A DNA stretch of 64,000 nt. Origin: Trema orientale. Lineage: Eukaryota > Streptophyta > Magnoliopsida > Rosales > Cannabaceae. The notes beneath the pieces are model-generated. The model was not told the origin of the DNA. It searched no databases and saw only the letters and a list, made by a program, of their open reading frames with translations. Below, one piece after another: positions 33,758-46,863 of this stretch. Each line of letters opens with the position of its first letter. Position 1 is the stretch's first letter. Location: positions 630,766 through 694,765 of the forward strand of contig JXTC01000016.1 in NCBI GenBank assembly GCA_002914845.1. The letters are read 5' to 3'. The position numbers and the translations under genes were made by a program.

Positions 33758-36700
33758 GATTTGGTATCAAAGCTTTAGGCTTCATATCTGTTTGAGATCT
33801 TGTCTGTGATATTTTAGTGTTTAAAATGGGTTTTGGAAAAGTATTTAACAAATACTTCATACATCACTGAGGAATTAGCTAAATATGTTGTCTTTTCTCT
33901 GATTCGTTCTGAATCATTCGTTTATCTCCGTAGAGTAGAACTCTGGTATCCTTGGGATGGTTATAGCCCTGAAATTCTAGTCTCAAAAGTATCGAGGATG
34001 ACACGAGACTAGTGAATTATACTCTTGTCGAAATTCCTCAATTCAAATGGATATTTATTCTTATATTCATATGTCCATTATGGTGATAAGCTATACGAAT
34101 CTCGTGAGTTCTAAGATAGTAATTCAGTATCTTGTATCTTAATTGGCATGACTTGACATTATTTGTGCTTGTGGGGTTGTAATTTGAATTTCTTAGAAAT
34201 TGTTTATATTTGACTAACCAGTTTGAGTGTCTGGTAGTATGTTGTCATAGTTGTGTATCATGCATTGGTTGGACTTTTTAGTGGACATGGCATACTAGTT
34301 TTCATTCACAGATTAATTTAATAATATGAACTTGGTTACAACAAAAAATGTTCTTTTCCAATCTTACCAAGTTTAATTTTTACAAGGAAATTCTTGAATT
34401 AGTGGAATCTAGTTGGATTAATAAATTAGTATGATATGTTGTATTTGCTTAAATGTTGTATTGTACTAGTTTTGTCAAATTTATTTGTGTGGTCCTTAAA
34501 TATAAAATTTTTTAAAATTTAGAAAATTGGTTAGACTTGGAACCTGATTAATTGATTTTCAAACTTTGGAAAATTCCAGTTGATAGTTTTGGTTTTGATT
34601 GAGATACACATTTGCATTTGATCAATGAATTATCTTTGTATTTAAAGGAATCATATACATCTTAATTTTTAGTAATGGTTAGGTATACATGATCCATATT
34701 TTTCAAGGATTGTATTTTTTTTTTTTTTAAAAAAGTAAGAGTACCACTTTGAGTCTGAGATTTGTGAAATTGTCAGCATTATAAAATTTAAATAATTACT
34801 TTACTTAAAACTAATTGTGATACCAGTGAGATCTCATTGTACATTTAGTGATGTCAATTTAAAAATAAAGTTCCTAAATATTTTTCCTAGTTTTGAATAT
34901 AGTCGATACAATTGTTAAAAATTACCGAGTTTTCACTTATCACATGATTTTGAATCTAAAAAGAGCTTTGGAAAATTGATTTGCAAAGTAACTTGGAAAT
35001 AAACATAAAATATTTATGGAAAATTTATGTGGTAACTTTTGGCAAAAAGTTTGTATTTTTAAAAGAAATCATTGGTGTGATTTAATGTGGTATGCATATA
35101 AATTCTTGAAAGCTTGTACATATATCTCTAAAGTTAAATGTATAATATCTTGTTACAAGAATTTTGCTAAGTAATATTGATTATGCTATTGTGTTTGGAA
35201 CCTTGTATACACGGAGAAATTTTATATTTTGAAAACTTAGTTTGGAAGTTTTGTGAAATCTTGTCGTTGTGAATTTATGTGCCTTGTTGTTGGATGTATT
35301 TGTTCTTCCAAACCTTTCCATTTTGTATGTGACTTACCTTACTGAGGTATACGTGATTTTGATGTTTATTGGATTGTGAAATCCTTATTGGTTAATAGAT
35401 GTCTGTTGATTGCTTAAGTTAAGTTGGGTTGACTTTACCTTGTTGGTCTCAATTAGAAAATTGAGCACTTGTGTGATTGATTTGATTTGAGATCTTACGT
35501 ATTGGAAACTCCTAGTGTTGAAGACTTAGGATAATATTTCATTTGTACATAGAATAAAAATATTTTTTGTTTGAATACCTAAGCATTGGAGAGACTTAGA
35601 TGGTGTGTAATGGCATATTGTCTTTTACTTTAAAATTCTATTTTAATTTTTGAATTCATAGAGTTTGTGCATATTACAAATTGGTTGGCTATATAAAAAA
35701 AAGATTATTTTCTATAAACATGCTTTACAATTTTAGTGAGGTTAAAAAAAAAATTATATATGACACACTCTACTATGTCTTAAAATTCTATAGGTTCTAC
35801 CTATTGTTAAAATATCTTCCAAAAAAATATTTTTAATAAAATTATTAGAGTGTGGTACTTTAAAGTAATAAAATATAAAGAAAGCCTCACTAAAGCAAGC
35901 ATTACCTAAAGTTTTCGTTAACAAAGAATTATGGGAAATTATTTGCATAATTTGATTTGTTGACAAAAGGAAAATATGCTTTTAAATCTATTGGAGATGT
36001 TTTTGAGAACATTTGAAAAGCTTTGAAAATTTAAAAAAAAAAATTCTATTATATTTAACTATGATTTTAAAAGGAATTGACATGTTTTAAGTACTTGTCA
36101 GTTTAATTAGTAAACTACATATCAAGCGAGAAACTTCTTCTTATCCTACTTAGTGTAATAAGTGAAATTGATGTATTAGATGCCTAATTGATTGACTAAT
36201 GATGACAAGATACATCTTATCGATGTGCTCCCTCTTGGTGTTAATGAGCGAGTGCTACTTGACATACTTTGCTGATGATGACTCCTGGGAATTTTTGGAG
36301 ACTCTGGTTATAATCTGTTATGGATTAGAGTCGTTATTGAGTTTGTTAGTATTGAGTTCCGTTTATAACTCATTACTTATTTTGAGATGGATCCACGCAT
36401 CAATATGGTGATGTAATTGATGACATAGGGATCATTTTACTCATGACTCTATATTGAGAGTTATTGGACTCTTGTTATTATATTTTCAAAGGGAATACTT
36501 GAAGTTCAAGTTTGGTTTACCTATGGCCAAGGTGGGACCTTATTGTGAGCTAATGTAGTATTTGTATATACCCCTGATATTTGTGTTACATGTTTCCAAA
36601 AAATTTTCAAAACTGGTTTTAATTTTAAAATAAAACGTGGTCAGATGCGAGACAGGTATCGCTGCAGAGACAGCCTATTCCATTGAAACCTTATTTCTGT

Positions 36701-37725
36701 GGCATTATGGTATTGTTACTGGTTTAATTGTATATTGGGTATCGAGTCATTTCTATATGACTTTCCCTTGTGCTAAAGACTTAGAAAGTCCTTGGAGCTA
36801 GTTGATGATTTGGAATTATTGTTATACTCCCTATATTGGGTAAATAGACTTACTTATAAAGTATTTGAATATAAATATGATATGAATAATTACCATATAG
36901 TGTTACTTTGGATAAAAGACTTGGAAAGTCTTTAAGCTATACTTATTATGTGAATACTAGCATTCTATATGTTTAGACTACAATGGTTGACCTGTTAGCA
37001 TTTCTTGTTCTATGTACTTATGTGTGAGAGATTTCAAGTCATAGTTGTTCTAGTCTTGTTCTTGACTTGAAATGATTTGTGTGGATGGTTGTTTCTCACT
37101 GGATATGATGAATAGCAAATGACTTAAGTCATTGTACTCTTTTTGTCAGTTTTGACCTCCAAACTCGCCTATCTTGTGTGGTATAATACAAGGATGTTGA
37201 TTTCCATTCAAAACCTCGTTGGGTACAATCTTATGTTGGAAAGGATCTTGTTAGAGTCTTTTGACTCAATGATTGTTTACGACCAACTTTAGCTATAGAC
37301 AAATGGAATTATCTTAGTGTGTTACTGATCTGATATAATCTTGGGACGATATTATATATACCTGATATTTGATCTGCTATACTATTTTGGTGCCTAACAA
37401 TTAGTATTCTGATTATAGAAGTCATGTATTTTTGACTTCTTACCTTGAGTGTCGTTACTACTCCTGTGAATAATTACTGACTTGGGATCATCATTTCCAA
37501 TCTTTTGTATCGGGGTCTTATACCTATTGATGAGCTATCTTCTAATTCAGTATCTATTTTATCTGCCTCCTTATTTCATGCTATGTATGGCATGGATATG
37601 CAGGAGAAATTTTACACTATATAACTGATGGTTCACTCTTCTTCTAATCATTATTCCTTAGCATTTTACTTGTAGTCCTAGTTATGGTTGAATTTCAAGA
37701 TGAAATTCTTTTAAGGAGGGAAAGA
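33758..37725 (+). other. Interior of element D, largely non-coding
   Basis: No gag, protease, reverse transcriptase or integrase motif is visible on either strand. Only the end, VEFQDEILLRRERCNN (from 37687, running into the LTR), resembles the C-terminus of chromovirus-type pol. Repeated phrases such as AAAGACTTAGAAAGTC (36776) and AAAAGACTTGGAAAGTC (36914) are present. This fits a large retrotransposon derivative that relied on a partner. Confidence 0.55.
37713..37725 (+). other. Polypurine tract of element D
   Basis: AAGGAGGGAAAGA lies immediately before TGTAATAACCC of the 3' LTR, the normal priming site for plus-strand DNA synthesis. Confidence 0.7.
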
Positions 37726-38088
37726 TGTAATAACCCAAAGTTTTTAAGGGTATTTTTGTACTTTTGGCCTAAAAAAAATAGATTGCATAAATCTGTTTCT
37801 TTCTCTCCCTCGTTTTCTCTCTCGTTTCCAGCCGACGACGGCTTCTTCATGAGTCTTCCTCCGACGGAGCAACTCCAGTGCTCGACGGTGTCCGTCACCA
37901 CCTGGCAAAGGTGCGTCTTCTCCATATGACCTCCCAGCCGGAATTTGGGAGCTACCGAAAGTGCAGATCGGTGGTGAGACGCGAAATAGCCCGCAAAGAA
38001 AAACAGCCATCGGTGCCAATTCCAGCGACGTCGAGCCACAATCTTTGGCTTCCCAGATTCGACTCGACATGAGGATCGTCATAGTATA
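37726..38088 (+). repeat. 3' LTR of element D, left part
   Basis: It matches the first part of the 5' LTR (31875 to about 32245), including TTTCCAGCCGACGACGGC. It stops at the insertion of element C inside a TATATA tract; the last five bases, GTATA, are the target duplication. Confidence 0.85.
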
Positions 38089-38704
38089 TATTGTGCAATC
38101 TTAAATCTATATATTGGTCAATGCCAGAAAAGGAAAGTCGACAATTGAAGAAAATGCGCAGGTCGAACATTGGAAACAATCAATAGTGCGATCTGCTCTG
38201 TATGAATAAATGTGCGATCAGCGGAAAAGGAAACTAGATCAATCTTCTCCAAATGGGTAACCCGCGAGGAAAGGGAAACAAGCTTATAATTGTAAATATT
38301 GGGTAATCAATTCCATTTAAAGTTGTTACCCAGCCTTGTACTGTTACCCGAAATTATATTTTCTGATTATGTACCTACCCGTTTTCATAATTGGGAAATA
38401 TTGTATCACCCTCACCTATATAAAGCGGGCTCAGTCTTAGTATCAGTCACGACACAATTAACTTACAATCACTTCACTATACACTCTCTCTGTAATTCTC
38501 TTTTTGCTCTCACATTGAGACTTAGAGAAACTCTTGTAATTCTCCAGAAAATAGTGCAGAACAGTGGACGTAGGCTCATCTTTTTTGGGGCTGAACCATT
38601 ATAAAGTTCTCATCTCTTTATTTATCTTGCTTTATCAGTCAATTTACATACAAGCCGCATCTCGCAATTTTCTAAATTCGTTGTTGACAAAACCTCCGTC
38701 AACA
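38089..38704 (+). repeat. 5' LTR of element C
   Basis: It runs from TATTGTGCAATC to CTCCGTCAACA. ACTATATAAAG-like TATA sequence lies near 38417-38425 (CTATATAAAGCGGG). It is followed by TTAGCACTAGAAGGAGGGC, the probable primer binding site; the tRNA was not identified. Confidence 0.88.
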
Positions 38705-38759
38705 ATTAGCACTAGAAGGAGGGCTATTCTAGTAAAGAGTTTGTCAATTTCACTTCTTC

Positions 38760-40560
38760 GACAACAGCAAACACTAGAAACACCACCAGAAATGCTGGAG
38801 TTAGCCAAAACCAACCCCAAAGCACTATTACTGTACAGGTCGATCCTGCTCAGGATCCGCCTACCATGACCGCACTAGAAAACATTGTCCAGAGACAGGA
38901 TCGCATGGAGGATGCACTGGCAAACTTTCAGTAAATCCCCAACTAAATTAATGATTCTCTGTGGCGACTTGCTGAAGGACAGATGGTGACTCCTCCACAG
39001 CACGAACGTCCTAGATATTGTCATGCTTAACAACCTGAAAGATGGATTTAAATCTAAGAGACAGGAGATCGCAATCAACCCAGAACCCAACAGGAACGTT
39101 ATGCAGATCGTACTTCCAAGGGAAAAGGTGAGGTTGTAGACTTGCCCCAAGAATCTGGCATCGGGAGTTCAAGCACAGATCGTGATCGTGGACAACCTTC
39201 TTAGAAGGCTACCATCAACCGAGATCATCGAAGCAACGAGGAAAATCATCAATCGGGGAGCGTCTTCGAAAGGATTAGCAGGGAGCCACGACAAAATTCT
39301 GTAGACCTAAGACAACACCTGGAATAGCGACGTTAAAGAAGCAGTCATGAGCGATCCATATCGCATCATAATGAACCCAAGTCATTCTCGTCGAACTATT
39401 TTAGTGGAGTCTTCTCAAAGGTCATAGCAACAGACCCTGCTTAACCAACCTGCCTTACATCGTGATAACGACCAAAGGCCACCCTTGCCGCCAGTAAGAG
39501 ATAATGTTCTTCCTCCAAACATCGATGATCATAACTTAAGGATCACATTAGATGCACTTACTGGCTGGGACGATGAGCTCGCTGATAGATATCGTTAATC
39601 ACCATTCAACGAGGAGGTTCGAGCTGCTGCATTACCTGCTGGATTCAAACTTCCCACCATAAACACATTTGACGGGAAAACTGATCCACAAGACTATATG
39701 GATCATTTTAGCGACTTGATGGAGCTACACCATGTCGATGATCTTACCTGCTGCAGGTGCTTTGCTTTAACTCTCACAGGTGTAGCAAAAAAGTGGTTCT
39801 GAGGACTTAAGTCTAGTTCGATCTCGTCCTGGCAGCAACTTTAGACCGTATTCCAGAGACAATTTCAGGCTGAGAAGAACTTTACTGTTCCATTAATCAG
39901 TCTGTCTGCTATTCGACAAGGTCCAGAGGAGACTCTGCAATCTTACATCAATTGTTTTAGCTTAGAGTTGGCGAAAGTCAATAACCCGCCTGGAGGGAGA
40001 GTCCTGACTCTAATGATGGCCGAGGTGCGACCAGAGACTAAACTTTGGGAGGCGTTGCTTGAGCGAGAATGCATAACTCTTGAAGACTTCTATCAGAGAG
40101 TTAGCCGACATCTAAGGATGGAATCTTCATGCGAGAATCTTCATAAGACGAAGAAGGGAGGAGAAAAAGACACGACCAAAGATGCGACCATAAATACCAA
40201 CAATAACAATAAGAAGTCGAAAAAGAGGAAAGGCAAGCAACCGACTGAAAAGCAGCCCGAATAGAAGAAACAGGAGATTCTAAGAGCTCCCCTGAGATTC
40301 AACAACTACACCGAGCTAAGTGCAATCATAGATCATATTTACACGGTCACAAATCAGCAGGAGCAGTATCGTTAACCAGAGCCAATAAAACGGGATAGAG
40401 CAAGACGTGATCCTAACAAGTTCTGCCGATATCATAATGATATCGAACATGATACCAATAACTACTATGCCCTGAAAGATGAGATCGAAAGATTAATTAG
40501 AGAAGGCCGGATGGGGCAGTACACCAGGCAGAACAATGAAAGGCGAGAAGAAAACCAACA
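38760..40560 (+). pseudogene. Gag remnant, element C
   Basis: Pieces of a Tat-type gag are visible. They are MTALENIVQRQDRMEDALAN (near 38868), then TFDGKTDPQDYMDHFSDLME (near 39669), a capsid block with LQSYINCFSLELAKV, and the open frame 39968-40264 with LMMAEVRPETKLWEALLERE and a lysine-rich tail. FCRYHNDIEHDTNNYYALKD (near 40421) is the CX2.. H-type region before protease. There are stops at many points, including FQ stop (38932). Confidence 0.78.
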
Positions 40561-40689
40561 ACGACCTCTAGAAATAAAAGGCGAAATACGAACTGTTTTC
40601 GTAGGACCCTATGTTGGTGGAGATTCGGAGAGGGCATAAGATAGATATGCACGAGAAGCTCGACATTAGCCATTGACTAATGTTATGCA

Positions 40690-41260
40690 TCTCGAACAGT
40701 GACCACAGAAGCTTCAACGGGTACCAGATATGGATATTACCTTCACAGAGCAAGATGCAAGAGAGGTCCATTACTCGCATAATGATGCACTTATCATAAA
40801 GATCAACTATGGAAGCACGCAACTATGGTGAATGTTAGTCGATAATGGAAGTGCTGTCAACATCCTATACTATGATGCCTTCAAGAAGATGGGGTTAGGT
40901 GATAGTGATTTAAAACCCACTGTCACTTCACTCTATGGATTCACTGGCGACAGCATAATGTCGAGGGGCATAATTGAGCTTATGGTTAATGTTAGAACTT
41001 ATCCCAGAGTTTTTATAGTGACGACTCAATTTTTGGTTGTAGATTGCCCCTCTGCATTCAATGCTCTACTGGGAAGACCAACATTAAGGGAACTTCGAGC
41101 CGTCACTGCAATTTATCATCACGCCATGAAGTTCTCAATCCAACACGGAGTAGGCGAAGTGCGAGGCAACCAGAATGATGCACGGACTTGTTATAACAAT
41201 TCCTTGAAGCTCGCAATGAGAGATATAACAGCTCGCACAATGACAGTCCAGCTATAGGGC
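40690..41260 (+). pseudogene. Protease remnant, element C
   Basis: The frame from 40832 reads MLVDNGSAVNILYYDAFKKM, where D-N-G-S is the active site of Tat-type aspartic protease. It continues with TSLYGFTGDSIMSRGIIEL, FLVVDCPSAFNALLGRPTL and AIYHHAMKFSIQ. A TGA stands directly before it (W to stop, near 40829). The downstream region to 41460 is the protease-reverse transcriptase linker with stops. Confidence 0.82.
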
Positions 41261-41466
41261 GAAGTATCAAGTGAAGCATCAATCGGAGACCTCAACCCTC
41301 GAGAGATTGATGGAGAGCTCAAAGCTGGGCCAATAGAAGACTTGGAAATTTGTCAATCGAAGAATCCTCGAAGGTGTTAAAAATCGAAATGAAGCTTTAA
41401 GAACCTGTGCGAGCTACATTGATCACTTTTCTAAAGTCGAACTTAGATGTCTTTGCACGATAATAT

Positions 41467-42500
41467 TTGGACATGGTGGAGATTGATCAGAATGTCATGT
41501 GCCATCGCCTTAATATAGATATAACAAAAAAGTCCGTGCAGCAAAAGAGAAGGGCAATGGATCCAGAACGCTACGTCACACTAAAAGAAGAGGTTGAGAA
41601 GCTGCTCGAGATTAGATTCATTAGGGAATCTTTTTATCCAAACTGGCTTGCAAACCCAGTTTTGGTGAAGAAACCTAACGGAAAGTGGAGAACTTGCATC
41701 GATTTCACTGATCTTAACAAAGTATGCCCGAAGGATAGTTTTCTCCTTCTGAGGATCGACTAGCTAGTAGATGCGATGTCAGGGCATGAATTACTAAGTT
41801 TTATAGATGCGTATTCTGGATATAATCAAATCTCCATGTACGAGCTTGATGAGGAGCATACCTCGTTCATCACTGACCGAGGATTGTATTGTTACAAGAA
41901 GATGCCCTTCGGACTCATTAACACAGGAGCAACTTATCAGCGTCCTGTCAATATGATGTTTGAAAAACAGATTGGCAAGACAATGGAAGTATAGATTGAT
42001 GACATGTTGATGAAATCGAAGAAAGCTGAAGATCACATCAAACATCTTGATGAGATGTTCAAGATTCTTCGAAAGTATCAAATAAAACTGAACCCCCAGA
42101 AATATGCATTTGGGGTAGGATATGGGAAGTTCCTTGGTTTCATGGTCAATCAGCGGGGTATTAAAGCTAATCCTCAGAAGATCCAAGCAGTGATTGACAT
42201 GCAATCACCTCGGAAACCAAGAAATGTGTAGAGCTTGGCAGGAAAAGTGGCTGTACTTAGCCGATTCGTATCAAGATCAACTGACAAATGCCAACCATTC
42301 TTCGAGGTTTTCAAAGGGTCAAACAAATTCGAGTGGACCGAGAAACGCGAGCAGGCGTTCCAAGAGTTGAAGAAACACTTGGGTTCTCCTCCACTCTTGT
42401 CGAAGCCAAATCTGAGGGAAAAATTATATTTGTACCTCGCTGTTTCCAAATATACGACAAGTTCTGCGCTGATTCGAGAAGAAGAGAATATACAGTGACC
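41467..42500 (+). pseudogene. Reverse transcriptase remnant, element C
   Basis: It shows MDPERYVTLKEEVEKLL, NPVLVKKPNGKWRTCIDF, DLNKVCPKDSF, ELLSFIDAYSGYNQI, MPFGLINTGATYQRPV, the catalytic region MEV stop IDDMLMKSKKAEDHI, FLGFMVNQRGIKANPQK and FVSRSTDKCQPFFEVF. The wording GATYQR and QRGIEANP-like is diagnostic of the Tat lineage. In-frame stops stand at 41761, 41992 and 42229. The stop at 41992 replaces the residue before the IDD of the active site. Confidence 0.88.
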
Positions 42501-43349
42501 TGTATATTACGTAAGTAAAAGATTACTCGATGCCGAAACAAGATATCCAGAAATAGAGAAGTTGGCATTAGCACTTGTCATCGCATCTAGGAAGCTTCGA
42601 CCTTATTTTCATGCGCACTCCATCGAAGTTTTCACAAACTTTCCATTGAAACAGGTTTTGCAAAAGCCTGAGGCTTCAGGACGACTATTTAAGTAGCAGT
42701 TGAGCTAAGTCAATTCGACATCAATTTTTGACCTCGCACAACGATTAAAGGTCAAGCTCTCACAGATTTTATTGCAGAGTTTACTTATGATGTCAATCTT
42801 CCCATAGAAGTCATCGAAAAACCTGCTATAGGTTTATCAAGATTGTGGAAACTTTATGTCGATGGATCGTCAAAGGAGAACGGAGCTGGTGCGGGCTTGA
42901 TGCTAATCAGTCCAGAAGGGCATAATATTCATTATACACTTCACTTCGGGTTTCTATCATCGAATAATGAGGTAGAATACGAAGCATTGATAGCTGGGCT
43001 CAAGCTCGCACAAGAAATGAAGGTGGAGATGATTGAGGTATACAGCGACTCCTAGTTGGTCGTTTGTCAAGTGATTGGTGATTATCAAGCAAGAGGATGA
43101 AGAATGCTGACATATTTGTAGGAGGTGCAGAGACTGTTCTCGACATTTATTGCTTATAGCATTCAACTTCTTCCTCGCATTAAGAACACTCAGGTAGATG
43201 CTCTAGCCAAGCTCGCCTCGACCAAAGATGCAGAGTTGCCAAAAGTGGTTCCCGTTGAATACCTCGCAAAAACAAGTATCAAAATAGAGCCTCAAGTAAC
43301 CATGCCAGTTGACCAGAAACTTTCATTGATGGATACTATAATAAAGTAT
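42501..43349 (+). pseudogene. RNase H and second (archaeal-like) RNase H remnants, element C
   Basis: The first domain shows YYVSKRLLDAETRYPEIEKL and KLRPYFHAHSIEVFTN. The second, from 42843, shows WKLYVDGSSKENGAGAGLML, SSNNEVEYEALIAGLKLAQE and EVYSDS. The D, E and D positions of an RNase H are in place. A second RNase H before integrase is known in Tat elements. The frame is then cut by stops and finally by the solo LTR at 43350. Confidence 0.82.
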
Positions 43350-44904
43350 TGATAATAGAAAACACATTTATGTCGTTGAAAATAGATGCCCAGTACCAAA
43401 TTAATATTTATAATTACCTCCTATTAACTAACCTAGCAAGTCTAGTAAAACTTAGAATTAACTAGTATAGCGGCAAGAAGGGTCGATCTACAATGATTAG
43501 ATTTTAGGCTAGTTGTTAAGTACCAAAATTATCATAATCTAATTTTATCTAGGCATCAAAACTAAATGAATTTAAGATAAAATGAATAAAAATAAAGATA
43601 AAAGAATTACGTAAATAAAATATGAAAATTACTATGCATTAATGTACTAAGGACATGATTTCTCCTAATTATTCTTAAATTTGTCAAATTAAGAAATTAT
43701 TAGCCTAATTCCATTAAATTCACTAATCAGGGGACCTAATCTAACCTTATTCCCTCTCTCAAGTGCTGAATAAGATAATATGCCTAAGTACCCAAGTTGA
43801 TATCTCTATCTAACCCGGTTCCCTAAGCACTCATTAAATCTAGCCCTTAAGAACTTTCTAATTTGATTATCTAGGTGTTGATCTCCTCTAGGCCTCACAA
43901 CAACTTAAACTATGTTTATTAATTCCAGTTTATGAAATCAAACTCTCTCAAGTATTAAAATTACATCCTAAGTTCAACTAATTCATTGGCCACATAAATT
44001 AGAGGTAATAAGCAAGAAGAAATATAAATGAATAGACAATGAAAAATAAGCCAACAATTAACAAAATAAGTAAAACAAAGTATAAAAAGGGTATATCAAA
44101 TCCTAAGATAGAGAATTAATCCAAGCATAGTAAAATTCAAGGCTAATCTCGTAAAGAATTTCATAATTCCAAACAAGTTATATAATATGCCCAATACGAA
44201 ATTCAAATGTGATTAGGGTGAGAAAGAGGAAGAGAAAACTCTTTTATGGAGGTAGAACTTCAAACTTTCAATTCTTCAACCATCTCTCTCAAGCATCCTC
44301 TCCAAATTTCAGCTCCAAAGCTCTCTCTCTCTAGGATTTTTAGCACTCAAGGGTGTGCCTCCTCTTCCAACTCTCTACCCTCAAAATGGAGGCTAAAATG
44401 TGTATTTAAAGGGCAATAAGATGACCTAAGAAAGGGAGAAATCTGACCATCCATTGGTGTTAGATCAAGGGCCAAAAATGGCCTTTAAAGTTGGCCAAAA
44501 ATGAGTGGACACGTTGCTGCAAAATGGAGAAAATTCGACTTGTGCGCATGCTAAAATTATAGTGGCACCGTGGTGCCCATTTCTGGCACTGCGGTGCCAC
44601 TTTCTGGGCACCACAGTGCCAGTGTTCTGGAGCTGAGGCATCGCGGTGCTATTTTTAGGCACCGCGGTGCCTAGTTGCTAGTCCAATTGAGCTTTTTACC
44701 TCTCTTCGACGCTCCGGGGCTCATTTCGGCTATTAATCGCTTCATAAACTTCTCTTTTTTGGTGCCAAAAATACACTAAATCTCAATTTCTTATTTTCTA
44801 TAATAAAAACATAAAACAACATTAAAACAACATAAATGCTTGAGAACTTACAATTATTTAAACTTAAAGAATACTTGATTTGTGAGTAAAATACACACTC
44901 ATCA
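43350..44904 (-). mobile_element. Solo LTR of an Athila-type element inside element C
   Basis: The segment begins TGATAATAGAAAAC and ends ACTCATCA on the plus strand and is flanked by AGTAT on both sides (43345-43349, 44905-44909). On the minus strand it starts TGATGAGTGTGTATTTTACT and then CACAAATCAAGTATT. This closely matches the start of element E's 3' LTR (TGATGAGTGAATATTTCACT, then CATAAATCAAGTATC). No internal region exists, so it is a recombination remnant. It splits element C's coding region between the second RNase H and integrase. Confidence 0.85.
44563..44671. repeat. Cluster of five GGCACCGCGGTGCC-type palindromes
   Basis: Fourteen-base near-palindromes occur at 44563-44576 (GGCACCGTGGTGCC), 44585-44598 (GGCACTGCGGTGCC), 44608-44621 (GGCACCACAGTGCC), 44637-44650 (GGCATCGCGGTGCT) and 44658-44671 (GGCACCGCGGTGCC, perfect). 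They are 21-29 bases apart and GC-rich in an AT-rich LTR. Confidence 0.8.
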
Positions 44905-44909
44905 AGTAT

Positions 44910-46100
44910 CTACAAAATGGCGACCTTCCCCGAGAATAAAAGCGATGCGAAGCGGCTTCGAATGAAGGCAGCTCGCTATATCATTTATGATAGGAAGCTC
45001 TAGGTCGCCGCTATTATTATTTGTTGATGAAGAAAAGGCACACTACGTTATGAGAGAAATTCATGAAGGGATATGCAAAAATCATTCTAGGGGGCAGGCA
45101 CTTGTCAACAAAGCACTCAGACAAGGATATTTTTGGCCAACTATGAAGAAGGATGCAATGGAATTCGCTCAGAAATGCGGCAAATGTCAACGATTTGCAA
45201 CTATTCCTAGATTGCCACCTGTTTCTCTCACGTCAATGACTAGTCCATGGCCATTCGCAGTATGGGGAATAGATATTATTGGAATGCTCCTATTGGCACG
45301 AGGAGGATTGAAGTATGCAGTGGTCGCAGTCGATTGTTTCACCAAATGGACAGAAGCTGAAGCTTTAAGTACCATTTCTGTGAAGAAGATGATAGATTTT
45401 GTTTACAAGTCTATAATCTGCCGTTATGGTATACCACACACTATAGTTTCTGATAATGGGAAACAATTCGACTGCGATGAATTCTACAAGTTCTGCGATA
45501 ACTTAGGCATCAAGAAAATTTTTTCTGCCGTTGTTCATCCATAAGCCAATGGTCAGGTCGAAGCTATAAATAAGGTACTTAAGCAGAACTTGAAGACAAA
45601 ACTGGAAGAACACAAAGGAGCTTGGCCAGAGGTACTTCTCAAAGTATAATGGGCTTATCGCACTACTCAACGAACCACTACCGGAGAAAGTCCATTCTCT
45701 TTGGCTATGGATATGAAGCAATGGTGCCAGTTAAAATTGGTGCGAGCTCCCTACGATGATCTACTTATGAGCAAGATCAGACCGATGCATTAATGAGAAT
45801 TGAGCTCGATCTTCTGGAAGAAAGGCGTGAACAATCTCAATTACGTGCTGCATCATATCAATAGCGTATTGCTCGATATTAAAATTCTAAAGTCAAAAAT
45901 GGACAATTTGAAGTCGGTGACCTTGTTCTCCGACAAGTTCTCCCTAACATTAAAGGGCACGGTGCTGGTGTATTTGGACCCTCTTGGGAAGGACCATATG
46001 TTATTGATGCCATCATTCGACATGGGACAAATAAATTAGCTCACACTAGAGGACAAAAGATTGAGCATGCTTGGAATGCAGAACAACTTCGTCGTTAATG
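44910..46100 (+). pseudogene. Integrase remnant, element C
   Basis: It continues from the second RNase H across the solo LTR (YLQNGDLPENKSDAKRLR). Zinc-binding residues are H in VMREIHEGICKNHS and CGKCQRF. The catalytic core has WGIDIIGMLL, VDCFTKWTEAEAL, HTIVSDNGKQF and ANGQVEAINKVLK, so all three acidic residues survive. There is a TAA after VVHP (45542) where a glutamine codon is expected and another near 45647. The C-terminal part shifts frames and ends near 46100 (QLRR). Confidence 0.87.
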
Positions 46101-46863
46101 TCAATAAATCCTTTTGTATATCTTCATACAGCTTCAAAGGCCTGGGGGGCATCTTGTTATTCGTAATCCGAATTCTTGTTATTCGTCATCCAAGTTCATC
46201 AATAAAGAATTATTTCTTCAATTTTATCATCTTATTATAATTGGTTCATCTTTTATAGTTTTATGAGCATCTTCGAACACCATAAAACTCGGGGAACAGT
46301 GGGATCAGATCGTTATCTCCTACTTATTTCCTAAGGGACTATGCAGACGTTCATTTAGAGGGGTCGGAATTTTGGATCGCCGAATTTCTAAAAATTCTTA
46401 AAATCTTAGAATTTTCTCCTCGATTCATGACTTACCATGTCGTAATACACGATATCCCTCTTCAAATAACAAAGTAACTAAGCAAAATGTTCATTGTTCG
46501 ATGTGATATATCACAATATTTTATTTTACCATGGAACTTTTGAAAAATAATATTGAGTTCGCATCACTCATACTTGTTGTGTTTTCTCAAGTGACCTAAC
46601 TTATCCTAACGCTTAAAACTCGTTTTAAGTTAGTTAGATTCGAATAGCAATAGCGTACTGATCAATCACTTAGTGATTGACTACTTAGTTAAATTATGTG
46701 TCTTTATATTATTATGCGATGTGTTTAATTATTTTGCAAGAATAAAAATTCAACAAAAGAATATTATAAATATAGGCCCACACCCATGTGCGAGCAGAAG
46801 TACAACAAAATAATGGGGCAAGCCCATATTGTCCGAATAAAATAGTAATAAATTACAAAAGTA
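46101..46863. other. Spacer between integrase and antisense gene, element C
   Basis: No coding region is seen. It contains GGCCTGGGGGGCATC (46140-46154) and CTCGGGGAACAGTGGGATC (near 46288), purine-rich blocks of the kind found after pol in Tat elements. Confidence 0.45.

Noticed and set aside
37695..38082. Three overlapping minus-strand frames
   Set aside because: They are in the 3' LTR of element D; the matching stretch of the 5' LTR (31787-32176) shows different breaks, so no gene is supported.
38299..38869. Two plus-strand frames near the start of element C
   Set aside because: They lie in the 5' LTR and leader and the LTR counterpart is not open in the same way.
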